Below, one piece after another: positions 11,158-23,135 of a stretch of DNA of 64,000 nucleotides (position 1 is the stretch's first letter; each line of letters starts with the position of its first letter). The DNA comes from Guyanagaster necrorhizus. Lineage: Eukaryota; Basidiomycota; Agaricomycetes; Agaricales; Physalacriaceae. The notes below the pieces were generated by a model. The model was not told where the DNA came from, made no database searches, and saw only the letters and a program-made list of their open reading frames with translations. Location of the stretch: NCBI RefSeq assembly GCF_019112545.1, contig NW_025064924.1, forward strand, positions 62,001-126,000, in the 5' to 3' direction. The translations under genes and the position numbers were made by a program.

Positions 11158-12671
11158 TTACCCTGGAGAGGGTGAGCGGATATCCCTTAACCGCGAGGTA
11201 TGTCGCGTCGAAGAATACTTGAGCAGGTTACCGGGATACGCATCAAGGTCCTCCTGCGTTGGAGGGATCCAACGTTGGTGAATCTCCTGCTTCTCTTCCG
11301 AGAGGGAGCGGACCATTTTTGGGGGTGAGGGCTGCGATAGGCGGCGGGGTTTGGGTGGTTTGGGTGGTGCGGGGGTCTGGGACCGCGAGACCGGGGTGGA
11401 TATCGCAGAGCGAGGGAGGGGCGGCAGCGGGGGTGCCGGAGTATGGGATCGTACCGAAGGCGTCTGGGATCGTATAGAGGGCGTCTGGGATCGTAGCGAT
11501 GGCGTGTGAGATCGTACAGGCTGAGCCGGCGTAACAGGTCGTGAAGAGGCGCTCATGGAGGCAGACCTCATGTGAAGCGAGTTGTAGCGTGAAAGAGGGG
11601 AATTCCCGGAAGGACTGTATGTGGTAGTGGATGATGGCGTAGGTGTCGCCGGTGGTGTCGGGGAGGCCGAGCTTTGAAAACGAGGCGGAGACGCCGTGTA
11701 CGATGAGGAAAGCGGTGATACACCTTTAAAGCGGCTGAGCTCCGTCCGCAGTTTCTCGCATTCATGCGATTTTTGAGAATACTGTTCGCGCTAGAAGCAT
11801 TATCAGCACTGACGACCGGAAAGAGAAAAGAAGATAACTCACTTGTCTATAATGGGGGTGACAAGGCAAAGGATGAACGTCATCAGAATGGAATACACGA
11901 GTCGAAGATGGACTTCGCTTACCGGCGGAGCTCAGCTTCTAGCTTACCCATCGAGATCTCCATGTCGTCAAGCTTGACTTTGAGGCTGTTTTCATTGTGC
12001 TTTGCAGTCTTGCTAGCTTCAGAATGCGCTACATGATTCATTAGAATGGCGCGCAGAAGAGCAGCACTGAGGTACAGCGACGAAGTCTGGGATGGCAGAA
12101 TCAATTGATGAACAGAAAGAGAACAAATCTGAATAACATACTTGATCTCCAGACTTGACGGCGGACGTCAACCATTCCTCCAGTTCGTTGTGGAGAGTAG
12201 AGACCTCCTCCACGGAACATTTTTTGTTCGCGACCTTGGCCACTTTGTCCTCGAGTCTTCGAGCCTCCTCACGAGATCTCGAGCAACCCACGTCGGAAAG
12301 GAAAAACCTCTCAGCCTTACGGGCCCACAAGTCAGTAGCCGAGTCACTCTTGCTGGCCTCTATTGGGGGAGGAAAGCGTCGGGGGGTAGTCCGCTCACTC
12401 GAGCTGAAATCCGTACGTATTAAACGAATGTCATCGGCCGTGAATTCTTCGCGACAAAAGGGACAAACGGGCTTGAGCCGTGAGGGAGTCTTCTCTGCGA
12501 TAGTAGTACTGCAGCTCGCGCACAGAACATGACCTAGAGTTGCGTCAGAAATTTTGCTGGCTCCCCCCAAGGAAAATATGACTCACCACAGGGAATCGAG
12601 TGGGGAAGACATTGGGGACCGTACTCCTCAGCGCAGACGTCGCACACCGAACCAGGAGCGAGAGTCAGCAT
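11158..12671 (-). CDS. RING-finger coiled-coil protein, paralogue 1
   Basis: Probable E3 ubiquitin ligase or scaffold. The start MLTLAPGSVCDVC leads into a C3HC4 RING: CDVC, then CLPHSIPCGH interrupted by an intron near 12590, HVLCASC, and CPFC. A charged helical region follows (about residues 100-230, heptad-rich around EARRLEDKVAKVANKK and KVKLDDMEISMGKLEAELR), then a Ser/Pro/Thr-rich tail with an eight-residue repeat of the form RSxTPSxR in at least four units at about 11440-11530. The end is RLRDIRSPSPG. In-frame sequence upstream of 12671 (to 12743) lacks conservation, and the two paralogues also begin just before the RING, so this start is preferred. Paralogues are at 36698-38791 and 49092-51213. 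Confidence 0.78.
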
Positions 12672-14723
12672 CTTGTTACCGTTGACGGAGCTGTCCCCAG
12701 GAATTATTAAGTGGGAAGAGAAAAAAAAGTTCTTTGCCCTCAACCCTAATGCGAGGTACTTATGAGAAATAGTATACGTTCCTAATTGGGACAGACAGAT
12801 CTAAGAAGCTGTGCCGTAAGCATGCCGCCTTTTTGGTAAAAACCCCCTGCCCAACTCGCCCCCCCCTCTCCCTTCTGCCACGAGATCGAGAGCATTCTCC
12901 TCCAAGGCGAGCATGATGCTAGATCCTGTGCTGTTCTTCCTCACCCTGTTACCAGCCAAGATATTTTAGGGGGTTGGGGGGGGGGAAGAGAAAGGAAATC
13001 ACAAGGAACGAACCGAGTCATGTAGAGTCGGTTCGGCGACAAGACTTATTTATTCTTGGTTCCTTTGTTGCTTTGCAAGCGGCTTACTGATTGGGCGGTC
13101 GGTTCGGCATTCGTGAATCTGTTATTACATTACAGCCGATGTATATGAATGAAAAGGCTCCACTAACGATGATACCCCGCGGGCAGTGATGACGCCAACT
13201 CGTTCTTCCAACCGCCGACCAGAAGAAATGAATCTTCATTTTGGAAACGGAATCTTTTTCCATGTGAATAAATTCTGATTTCGGGTACTGTGCAACCCGA
13301 ATCGTGATGACGACTCTGGTTGGTCATCAAGCTGATATCTATCCTTTTACCACCTCTCGCTCTCCGTCTTTGAATGACAAGGAAAGCCTTCGAATTCAGT
13401 GGCGTGACTTTTTATAACTCCAAATCCAAGTTCCATCCCCGGCACCGAGCTCGCGCCTTTATTCTACTCATTTGCTCTCTTTTCCCTTTCCCCGGGTCCA
13501 CTATCATTTGCCTACTGTAATCTCCGAGCATAGGACCTCGACTTTCCTGCCGGGTCTGATCGATTGCACCTCTCCTCGATCGATTAAAGTTTGCTCAGCT
13601 TTTTAATGATCTTGCTCCTACTTGCACCTCCAACATCTCGGAACTACGATTCTCAAAGAAGTTACCCGGAGCTGACGGACGTACATAATTCACCCTGCCT
13701 CTGGGAGACTGGACTTGTTCTCAAGGATAAGCAAGTCACAGGAAGACTTTCTTCTCCCTTCGACATGCGAGGACCATGAGGCTGCTACTTATCTCTCGTG
13801 CACACAGCGCGGTTCACTTCCGCAGACGTCTCCTATCGTTAGGGTTTTTAACTCTTATGCGGCCTCGCGTAGACCTCACACGATAACTACCAGCAACTTG
13901 TTGAAACTTTGCTTCCGCGGCGACGTGTTCGGAAATTGCAAATAGAGATCTTGCCCGCCGATCGTATGTATTCCAGCAGCTGGAGGTTCGATGCAAGCCC
14001 AACGCAATGTTTCTTCCAATATGTCAAGCGTGCGACGCGCCAAGATTTTCTTCTTCTTACTGGGGGGGGCTTTCTACCTGGGCAATGGGCAGCGCCACAC
14101 CGTTTTTCGTACCTCCGTTGGACGCGTTTTCGAAGAAACCATATGGCACCCGACGAGTACTTGGAATCGCCACAAGCAACACAGCTCTAGTGATTTTCAG
14201 GACCCCGGGTCCCAGTTTGGACAGATTTCGGCGAACTTACCGACTTTTGGGCACTGTCGCTGAACCCAAGTATGAATTCGGAGAAATATTGCACTTTTGG
14301 AGTATATTTCGAGACTTTCGCGCCTTTGTCTGGGGGCGGGCCGCGTCGAGAGATGCGACATGGGTTTCTTTAGGAACGGATTCGGACAAAATGCCTAAAT
14401 TTTTGGGTTCGTAGGGTGTACTCCGGGGTCCCAGGTGTACGTTCTCCCGCTATGACACAAGTTATTTCCCCCCGCTTCTATCATTGTTGGACTGATCATC
14501 ATCAAGCTGCGAGATGACGGATCGTTTCCTGATACTCTTGGCGAAAGATCTTCATGATATCAAGTTTCAATACATTATATCGTATGTACAGTAAAAGTAT
14601 GCTAGGCCGAAACGCACAAGGAGTGTAACAGGTAATTATAACACCTCGTACAGTAACTCAAAATCACAAGTGTCCACTGAAATGTACAAGACCAAGTCCA
14701 CAATCTACAATATGTACAGCGGC
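12672..14723. other. No supported gene; promoter-like segment
   Basis: Near 12950-13000 are C- and G-runs. The segment 13400-13600 is pyrimidine-rich with promoter-like character on the plus strand. It is followed by a frame from the ATG at 13606 (57 residues, no domain) and by frames at 13990-14414 with no family resemblance. A short or non-coding transcript is possible, but no gene can be supported. Confidence 0.4.
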
Positions 14724-15875
14724 CTAGAACGGCCGCCCATGCCTCTTCAGACTATGATGCCTGACGATATGCGGCGTTGGTGTGTCATCTTTCTTGTCGC
14801 GCGAAGCAGTATATGACAACACGGTAAGGGGCTGGGAAGTGACCGTGTGCGCCCTCGACCTGATTATGGGTCTGAAAGGGAAAGGGAGGGTTAGATTAAT
14901 GCCGGCAAGCCAGGAGAAAACAACGACATACGTTCCATTTCTGATCAGTTCCGCCAGTCTGGGATGTTTACGCGTCTGTATCATGTACAGCCCACCGCCG
15001 CTTATGATGCCGCACCCGTCTTCGTAGTCGGTACCCCCTAGCACGATGCGCTCAAGACAGGGATTTTGACTGACAGAAAGGATGGCCTCATTCCAGAGAC
15101 TCGGAAGCTGGGTAGAAAAGGTGTGCAACGATGGCGCGAGGGATAGGGCATGCGTGATAGTGGATATGGGTCCCCTGGGTTGAGCTGCCGGTGGACTGAC
15201 CGAGTCGTCGGAGATACGGAAAGCTAGGTGAGCGTATTGCTACAGAATAGGGTAGGTAGGCAGCATGTCAGTGGACGGGGTCTTTTGGACAGAAAATAAA
15301 CTGACAAGATCTATCCAACCGGTGATGGCGCTGGCCAGACGGAAGATGAGACGCTTCACACCGGCATGGGTAAGGTACAGACGTGCCGGTTTGCGGATGG
15401 TAAGGTGCGTGACCGCGTCAAGAGCCTCCAACGAGTCACAGAGACGCTCCACTGCGGGGCAGTAGGCCTGTTCCGGGAAACGAGGATCGAGGGTGATATC
15501 GAGGGCCTTTACATGCCTGCACCGTCGGAAGACCTGGTCGGCGCCATCAAATATACCGGTGATGACAACTCTGCGGACATAACGGGAGAGCCAGGGATAG
15601 TGATGCAAGGTGCTCAGAAGGTGTGCCGGCTGGGAAGGGCGTGTCAAATGAATGGTATGGTAGAAATGTGGAAGAGAGATGCGATAGAAGGCCTTGCAGA
15701 CAAGCAGGGGGGCCAGACGGGAACAGACTGGTCGTACGGCGGCACTGGGTGGTTGTCCTGGGGCCCACGCTGGGGAAGACACGGCAGGCGCTTGGGACGC
15801 TACGACACAGTAGGAGAGGATACGCTCAACGAGTTCCTCTGGGAACGAGTCTAATGAAAGAACGGTGGTGGCCAT
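14724..15875 (-). CDS. F-box-like protein
   Basis: The N-terminus MATTVLSLDSFPEELVERIL, then VCKAFYRISLPHFYHTIHL, is the F-box-like start seen in the large basidiomycete F-box families, which recruit substrates to SCF ubiquitin ligases. The rest is a loose leucine-rich solenoid, including VKALDITLDPRFPEQAYCP and CLERIVLGGTDYEDGCG. Three exons are inferred: 15875 to about 15320, about 15240-14934 (entering QYAHLAFRISDD after CTGTAG), and a last exon after a GTATGT intron that gives TPIIRSRAHTV and ends at 14724. A TATATAAA sequence at about 15990 lies 115 bases upstream. Substrate unknown. Confidence 0.7.
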
Positions 15876-18794
15876 GATATGTTATAGTTGTGTGGGACCA
15901 AGACGAGCAGTAGAGATGGAGGAAGAAAAGCAAAAAAGGAGGACCTTGAAAAGAGCCGGCCCCCTACGGTGACAATGTAGCTGTCCAGGGTATATAAAGC
16001 TGTCGGGTAGCAACGACCGGAAGAGTGAGCCAAGTTCGAAGCACGATTCCGTAAAGTCGACAATTATTCGTGGCAGCGGTGGGTGAAAGGCGGGGAAGGA
16101 AGCTCGAGGAACCGATGTCCTGGTCGTTTTCCAAAAGGGGTAAATATACGTTCGAGGATGGCGTGATCGGCATCGGCTGCCTTGATCTCCGGATCTCCGA
16201 ACCTAAGCACCCTTCACGACGCGGCGTTTGGGCTGTGCGACAATATACCGGGATGCCTTGTGCACCTCTTACTTGCCTTCAGAACAATTCTAGGCTCAAA
16301 ACTTTCTGTCTCTACCGTATCCGAACTATCTCGTTTCCGAGGCTTTGTGTTCAATAAACTCAATGTCGACCGTGTCCCCTTCGTCAGCTGCCTGGACCTT
16401 AACGAACTCCATTAGTCGGCCGCCCTCGACAGAATATTCCCTCAACGTGCACTCATACGCTTATCTCTTAGCTCTCAAAAGTATACTGACTCTGAGAAAC
16501 AATTATGTTGAGGATGCAACGTTCAACCAGGGACCAAAAATATTCCGGCCAAGTTTGATCCTAACCCACCGTGGAATGGTCTCCCAACTAGAAAATTCCC
16601 CCATCCCTTCCATTATAGTCCAGAAAAACATGCGGCCTTGTCAATGACAGAATCTGTTCTATATTTTCCTTCTAGCGTCGATCACTGCACGCTCCTTGCT
16701 CACAAGTCCTTTCCGACATGGAGTTCATGCATCCCACATGTCGTAAAAGATCGAAATGAAAAGCTCGGCTTCATATGTATCGGGTGCAGACGCTATCGCA
16801 GAGGCACACCCGGATGCACTACATACGACCTGCGCTAGTCCCACCCTGTCCCGTCTACGGAATACTCGGCTCATGGTCTGTAAATAAAAAAAGGAAGGAA
16901 AGAAACGAATTAGATCCTGACTTTTTACATTAACGACGGACTGGATACTCACCCAAGGGTCCAACTATGCTCGGCGTAACGAGGGCAAGTTCATGCGGAA
17001 TGTCCTTGTCAATTTACTTCTCACCCAGCTCCAACCCCATGCAACACCCTGGGTCCTGCGCATCTGAAGTGGCGTAAAACATCAGCTTCACTGTCAATCA
17101 CTGCACCACCAGGGCCGCAACTTGAATAAAAAACCCTCAAGTGCCTGGTCTTCAAGGTAGAAAATAAAGTTTTAGCCAAAGACAGATGAGAAAAAACATG
17201 TCACCACGGAATGCTGGTCAACAGGTACCGAGTGTGGGAAGTGATTTCTATCAGTCTCTCGCAGCTAGCATGTAACGAAACATCAGTGGAACCAGTCGGA
17301 GAATACTTCGATGGAAACTTTTGCCTGCCAGGGATTCAAAATCCTCAACTGATGAAGCCTGCGTCCAGGTGATCGCGTACTTGGCGCCTTTGTATGCACT
17401 TCAACGAAACAGGCGTTTCAATGTCTGTCTTATTCTCGCTGCTAAACGGTAAGGCGGTGGTGACGCTCAGGGATCTTTGCCCTGTGGAACTGCGCGCGCG
17501 ATGAAGCGAGCCGTATTATACCCACAATGGTCTGGGCGTACATTCGTCGTCACGTCGCATCGGGGAGTGTTCCTTCAATGCCGAGTTGCGTGTTAGCTCA
17601 AGAGGGTAGCGCACCAAGAATGGTTGTCCGAAGTACATGTTCTCTTGAGTAAAGAAATACGCACAAGAAGCGACGGCCCAGACGGGGAGAAAAGAAGGCA
17701 GGAGCCCATGTGTTCATGTACGCGTACAAAGAGAGGATCATAGGGAACAAAGTCGTCCTTTTATACTCCGCCGAACTCGTGCACCTGAAGCAGGTAGGAG
17801 TTGGTACTCGCGTCGCGCAACTAGGTTGCCGTGAATAGATAGCCGCTCGAATTTGTTTACCGAAACACAAAGGAGCTTTATTATGTATGGTCGCCGTACC
17901 GACTAGGGTTTAATTGAGCGCTCACAACCCACCATAACAACCAACAGAAGCAAAATCGACGGGAGGGGAAAGCTGGCGCACTCTATACCCGACCCTGGTC
18001 GCGGTGTATCGGTCGGCTCATACTGCTGGAAAAGGGCAAAATCCAACCACCTGTGCCTAACTTGATTAGCGGATCCTCACAATATTTGTAAAAGCCTTGA
18101 CAGTTTGATGAAAGCGTGAAACACGCTGTACGCATGACATCTCGCTGCCGTTGTGATTAGCCCAGATCGCATCTCCGTTCCGTTTGGAAATCCCAGCTCT
18201 ACTGAGAGGAATCTTGCCATCATCTCAAATATGTACATGCTCAGAGGAAATACCGCACTCACCTCCCTTCAACATGCGACGGAGAATCAATTATCAGCCA
18301 CTGGCTTCCGTAAAAATCGAGCGCCATTCTGTGCCCTGTACGTGGGGTCTCGTGTGAGGAGCATTTGTTGAGGCCGCCCGAGCCTAGGTGAGCGCAGCAC
18401 CTTGAGGCAGTGTCTTCTGCCGACGCTTGATAAAATAAGGCAACAGAAACGTTTGGACACCGACAAGTACTCTCCGGCTACTTGAAGTTAGTAACCGGAT
18501 GCTGTTCTGCCTAAGTTGTATGTACATACCGCTCGTTTCATGACTTGCAACACGGCAGCCATCTTAGACCGATGACCTTGAAAGCTACGATGATGTCCTG
18601 AGATCAGAACAGAGAGCTGAGTCTTGAAGGAGAGCTTGGTCCTCGGCATCCAAAGTAGACTGACATCACAGAACAGAATGTACCAGTGAATGATAGACAT
18701 TCCATAGAATTGAACAAGTCAATAAGTCAAAAGATGATACAGGTGAATATTGAATCCGACGATAAAAAAAGAGATGATAGATTGTCGCCGTGAT
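15876..18794. other. No supported gene (2.9 kb)
   Basis: The first 150 bases hold the F-box gene leader and a TATATAAA box. The remainder contains short frames (such as 16345-16647 plus and 17598-17870 minus) without ATG starts, domains or convincing introns. The A-rich tract near 16885 could be a poly(A) remnant of a retrotransposed sequence, but no parent was identified. Confidence 0.45.
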
Positions 18795-19784
18795 CTAGGT
18801 ACTTGCCTTTTGCGCGCAACGCAAGCTGGCGCCACAGAACTGCGCCAATATAATCCACAGCAAGACCTGCATATCATCAGTACATCTACTATTGGTCAAG
18901 TAAAGAGAACGTACCAGCCCCGCCAAGAGACCAAGTCCTAGTACCTTCTTGTTCTTCCACCACATTTGTCTTCGTACATTCCTCGCCCCACGTCTAAACG
19001 CAGTCGCCTGACCAGCCATAGCATCAGTCTTATCAACGAGAAGCTCAATTCGTTCTCCTCTGCTCAAGATCTGCTCGACGTTTTGCACCATGATGTCCTT
19101 GACCTGGTTGAGTTCTGTTTGTGCTCGGGTAAGTTCATCAGAGGGCGGTGCAGTGTTATAGGTGTGCATGAGTGATGATATGGTGGGTCCGAATGTGCCC
19201 TGTAAGCCGTAGGCAGGCATATCTTCAGCAGACGACGACGAGGGCGCCGAAGTGAACTAGAAATAAATTGACACCTTCGGAAGAAAAGAAGTTAGATAAT
19301 GGACGCACCTTTCGTTGAAATTCAGCTAAGAATGCAAAAGGCATCCTCCTGCCAGTGCTAGGTTCAGTGCTGCAGTTATATGGAGACGTCGACAATTGCT
19401 ATACCTTCCAGCAGAGTCATCAGCCATGACCAAATACGTGAATCCTCCCTCGGAGACATAGTGGAAGAGATATTGCTCCCAGACGTAGGTGAGTTTACTG
19501 AAAGCGTCCGTAATCAGAATAGCAGGACTGGACGGCAGTCAGGCCTGACCTATTGTTTGGCGGTATCTTTGACAGTATGGTTTGTGTTGCTATCCAACAC
19601 GTTAGATGCAGCCAGCAATAGGAGCCCTTCCTTGTTCACCTTGAGAGAAATCCCGTTTCCCTACTTTGTGTTCAGCAAGAATTGTCGAGCCCTGCGCCAC
19701 GAGAGCGTGAATCTGTCACAAAGGTATTAGATGAGAAAGTTGTTTTTCAAGCATCATATACAGCATAGCGCGCACCAGTGACAT
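18795..19784 (-). CDS. VAMP7-type R-SNARE (longin synaptobrevin)
   Basis: Vesicle SNARE for vacuolar or endosomal fusion. Exon 1 is MSL at 19784, followed by a GTGCGC intron. The longin domain begins IHALVAQGSTILAEHKVG and continues with KLTYVWEQYLFHYVSEGG, TYLVMADDSAG and RRMPFAFLAEFQRK. The SNARE helix ELNQVKDIMVQNVEQILSRG contains the zero-layer Arg in SRGERIELLVDKT. The C-terminal anchor is restored by removing an intron after GLGLLAGL, giving LVLLWIILAQFCGASL. The stop is at 18795-18797. All main parts of the family are present in order. The closest named relatives would be VAMP7 and yeast Nyv1. Confidence 0.88.
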
Positions 19785-21118
19785 TGCTATGTGTTGGTGG
19801 TAGTTGCCAGTAGTGAAGAGGGACTGCGCTCAGTTTCAATGACATCATCAACTTGTTTGGAAATATCATCTCACGACTTCTTTGTTTAACCCAGAAATTA
19901 TGACCTTTTTGACTTGCTCTTCAAGCTTCAGAATTCGTACTTATAAAACTGACGTTTAACGGTTGCATTCAAATTCAGACTGTACGAAGGAACTAAGTTT
20001 CTTCGACAAGCATCCGGATGGTTTGCTCGACTTTGATTTCACATCAGGTACATAGCTTCATGTTTTCAGAGTCCGTCAGCTAGAATAATAATCGTACCTC
20101 TAGTTTCTGCTCTAGAAGATCTTTAGCAGCTGAACGTACTTAGTTGAAGTCATGGGATGAGCGAATGGTCTAGGTCCTGGGTGCAATGCATTTGACAGTT
20201 CGTTGAGCAATTGATGGATTGCAAATTTCATGGCATATTCGAACGGTCGGCACCTACTATATGGTCCCGCTCGTTTCGGATCGCTCTGACTATGGTGAGC
20301 TATACAATGTGGTGACACTTTGTCGCTCACTTACCGTCAGGGTGGATTGGCAGCGGCTAATAAATGTCTGTTTTACGAAAGGATTAGTACCGAATTTTAA
20401 TCTTCATTTAGTTGCCGCTTTTCCAAATTCCCCGCCGGTTCCACCGACTTCATGACCCTAGCATCCAGACGCACTTAGGTTCATCATGATGTTACGGTAA
20501 ACTGCGACATATGAATGTACCTGGATCCCCTACTCACGATGTTTCACGACTTCAGTTCAATTACGCTATGCTATGGGAATTTATGATGTTGGTTTTTCTT
20601 CATCCTTGCATCATGCGCCTAATATATGCTCATCGAAAGTTATACCAGTTCCTAGAAAAATAATATTTTGATACCAAGGTTAGCAGCTGGGTGTGTTCAT
20701 GCTAAAGATGTCAGTCCGACGAGTCCGAAGAACGGCATCGTATTTGAATCTTCGGTGTCAGCAGTAAAACCCTTCTACATCACAATGATACCGTGATTTC
20801 GGGCATTTTGTGTGATGTAGTCAGAGGACTCAGGATACCACACGTATGTTTGCTTAACAAGACATGTTCTTGCGTGTCATCAAAAACTGAAGAGTACCAT
20901 CAGCACCATTTCGCTTCCGTATTGGTGGTGAGAATACCAGGAGGGACCGATTTTTCTTCCGGTAATACTTCATTTATCCCTCCCCCCAACATAAGACTTG
21001 TTTATCGGCTCACTTGGGGACTAACGTGTTCGCGCTATCGCGCCAGTCGCACAGCCGACGAAGCTTGAAATAACACCAGGCCCAGGGAAAACGTTTCACA
21101 AGATTTGATATGCCTCGT
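19785..21118. other. No supported gene
   Basis: AT-rich at 19800-20700 with scattered short frames. No domain or consistent splice pattern was found. Confidence 0.45.
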
Positions 21119-21167
21119 GACTGCGTAGGACTGCGTGAGACTGCGTGACCTGTGTGACACTGTCACA
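21119..21167 (+). promoter_or_regulatory. Tandem 10-mers plus 15-bp palindrome
   Basis: Three units of GACTGCGT plus two bases lie head to tail at 21119-21148. They are followed by the perfect palindrome TGTGACACTGTCACA at 21153-21167 and another GTCACA half-site. The cluster lies about 170-220 bases upstream of the membrane-protein ATG at 21337. It looks like a cluster of transcription-factor sites; which factor is unknown. Confidence 0.4.
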
Positions 21168-21336
21168 TATGTCACAGTTTTTGTTTTTTTTTTCCACCCT
21201 TCCGCTTTTTCCCTCCACCTCGCGGCTCCCAGCCCTCGACGTTCTGGTACGACCGAGTACTACCACTTTCTTTCAAGACTTCAACGCTCCCTTCAATACA
21301 TAAAAATCATATCTCTTTTCCCGACGTCCTAATATC

Positions 21337-22912
21337 ATGTCCCATCATCAATTTCAACGGCGCGAATGGCAGAAAATCCACTTGAAGCGACAGGCAATGG
21401 GCGGGAGCGTATCTACAACGACTGGAACCACTGGTGTGTTGTTTCTTGTGTATCTGATCGTAGTGTTGATGATCATCTGCTGCGTAGCTGAGACTACTAC
21501 AGCAACAGCGGATACACAGACGACGGCGACGGCAACGGCGAAGACGACGACATCGTTATCTTCAACTTCGACGACCTCGGATATCACCACGACCAGCTCC
21601 TCGACCTCGACGACCTCGACTGTCACTTCCACCTCGACCTCGACGACCCCTTCCACTACGTCGACTACGTCAAGCACTTTGACGACCTCCACTACCTCGA
21701 CGACCTCTACTACCTCAAGCAGTAGCACCACGTCGACCACTAGCACACCTACAACAAGCAGCACCACATCCATTGCTACTGCTACGGTATGTTTGTTCTC
21801 ATCTCGATTTGATCATTTCTTATATTCGTGATAGACTGCTGTGACCACGCAAACTCCCACCACCACCACTTCTAGTCGGACCTCGGCCCTCACGACTGAA
21901 ACAGTGACCAAGTCCACCCATGTGTCTGCGTCCTCGTCAGCGACTGCCAGTGTCAGTGCCAGCTCTACAGCCAGTGCCGACACTAGTATGAGTACAGGCA
22001 CTATCATCGGTATTGGTATTGGCTGTTTGGTCGGTATTGCCTTTGTCGTAATTGTCATTGGATTCCTCATCGTAAGCTTTCGTCCACTTCCCATCGGAGC
22101 TTTCATTCACGCTGTACCAGCGTCGTTGGCGTCGTCACAGAGAGGACAAAGATGTGTTTGATGCTTCGCAGTTCCGGAGCTCTGCTGTACTCCTCGACGA
22201 CGACATCTCAATGTCAGGGGATTCTGGCCGTGGCGGTTCGGGATGGAACAATCATTTAAGGCCTCCGACCATGATTGAGCGACACGTCAATAACAGCCCG
22301 GCATCGTTCGCTCAGGCTCAGTATGGATACGGTCCACAGGAACCGACTTCACCCGCCTCATTCTCTCCGGGTCAGATCGTGGTGCCTAGGACTTACAATG
22401 AAATGGACATGCCCTCTGGTGGCCTTGATAATGACCCGTTCGCAGCGGCTGCATATAACAGAGATCCGTCTGTGATCAGTCAGCAGATGGGCGGGCACGA
22501 CGCGTACTTGACCAGACAACCATCTCAAATGGCTGATGAGGTGCAGCCCAACAGAGAGCCTGCTCAGATGTACCATGCCGATCCGTTCCAACAGCCTCAG
22601 GAAGCGGAGTATGTGGACTTGAATAGGGTTCCATCAGTTGGAGCTGCCGGAGCCGTTGGTGTAGCTGTCAGTATGCCTGCTCAGGAGGTCTCTCAGGACT
22701 CCTCTTCTGCTGTGGTCCCCCCGTCAGATGACGCAAAGCCCACTGCTACGTCTCCTCTCGCCTCCCAGCCTGCTTTCACTCCCACATCGCAGTCGACTCC
22801 ACCTGCCAATGAGACTGTTGTGGCTCCCCGAAATGCGACGCCTGTGAACACCAAGAGGCCTGACACGGTCTACACGGTCTACGACGCCGAAGACGCATAC
22901 GGTGGCATGTGA
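21337..22912 (+). CDS. Ser/Thr-rich single-pass surface protein (sensor-like)
   Basis: Three exons (21337-21786, 21835-22071, 22121-22912) join in phase to 492 residues. A hydrophobic segment (about residues 34-51, LFLVYLIVVLMIICCV) acts as signal or anchor. About 150 Ser/Thr residues in STT/TSTS runs follow, a likely heavily O-mannosylated, wall-spanning stalk. A glycine-rich membrane helix (about 205-229, GTIIGIGIGCLVGIAFVV) is followed by Arg-rich RRWRRHRED, placing the last 260 residues in the cytosol. That tail is Pro/Gln/Ser-rich and ends in a Tyr-containing YTVYDAEDAYGGM. The layout resembles Mid2/Wsc-type stress sensors, but no cysteine-rich WSC domain is seen. A later start at 21397 would shorten the N-terminus. 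Confidence 0.75.
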
Positions 22913-23135
22913 GAATGGAACTGTATTTCTTTATTTAATCATTCACACTCTTCCTTTGTTTGTGATTTCATATCATGCTGGTACATCTACGATGGAATAT
23001 TTATTATACATCTTCTTTTGGGGCATGATGATCGTGTTGTATATATATTCATCGTAACGTATCGTCCGTTCGTTCTGTTACTTGATACCCCCATTTGATT
23101 TTATGCGTAGTTTAAGCAATACATGTGTGAGTAGA

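Noticed and set aside
13990..14414. Overlapping frames of up to 135 residues
   Set aside because: No domain, three competing frames and no splice pattern. Chance or an unrecognised relic.
15366..15854. 162-residue plus-strand frame
   Set aside because: Antisense to the F-box-like exon, with no family features.
20708..20745. Hammerhead-ribozyme-like string (CCGACGAGTCCGAAGAAC)
   Set aside because: It resembles the CUGANGA core, but the GGAC-GAAAC half and the pairing stems are missing.
21354..21773. 139-residue Val/Asp/Glu-rich frame on the minus strand
   Set aside because: It is the antisense shadow of the Ser/Thr repeat exon of the surface protein.
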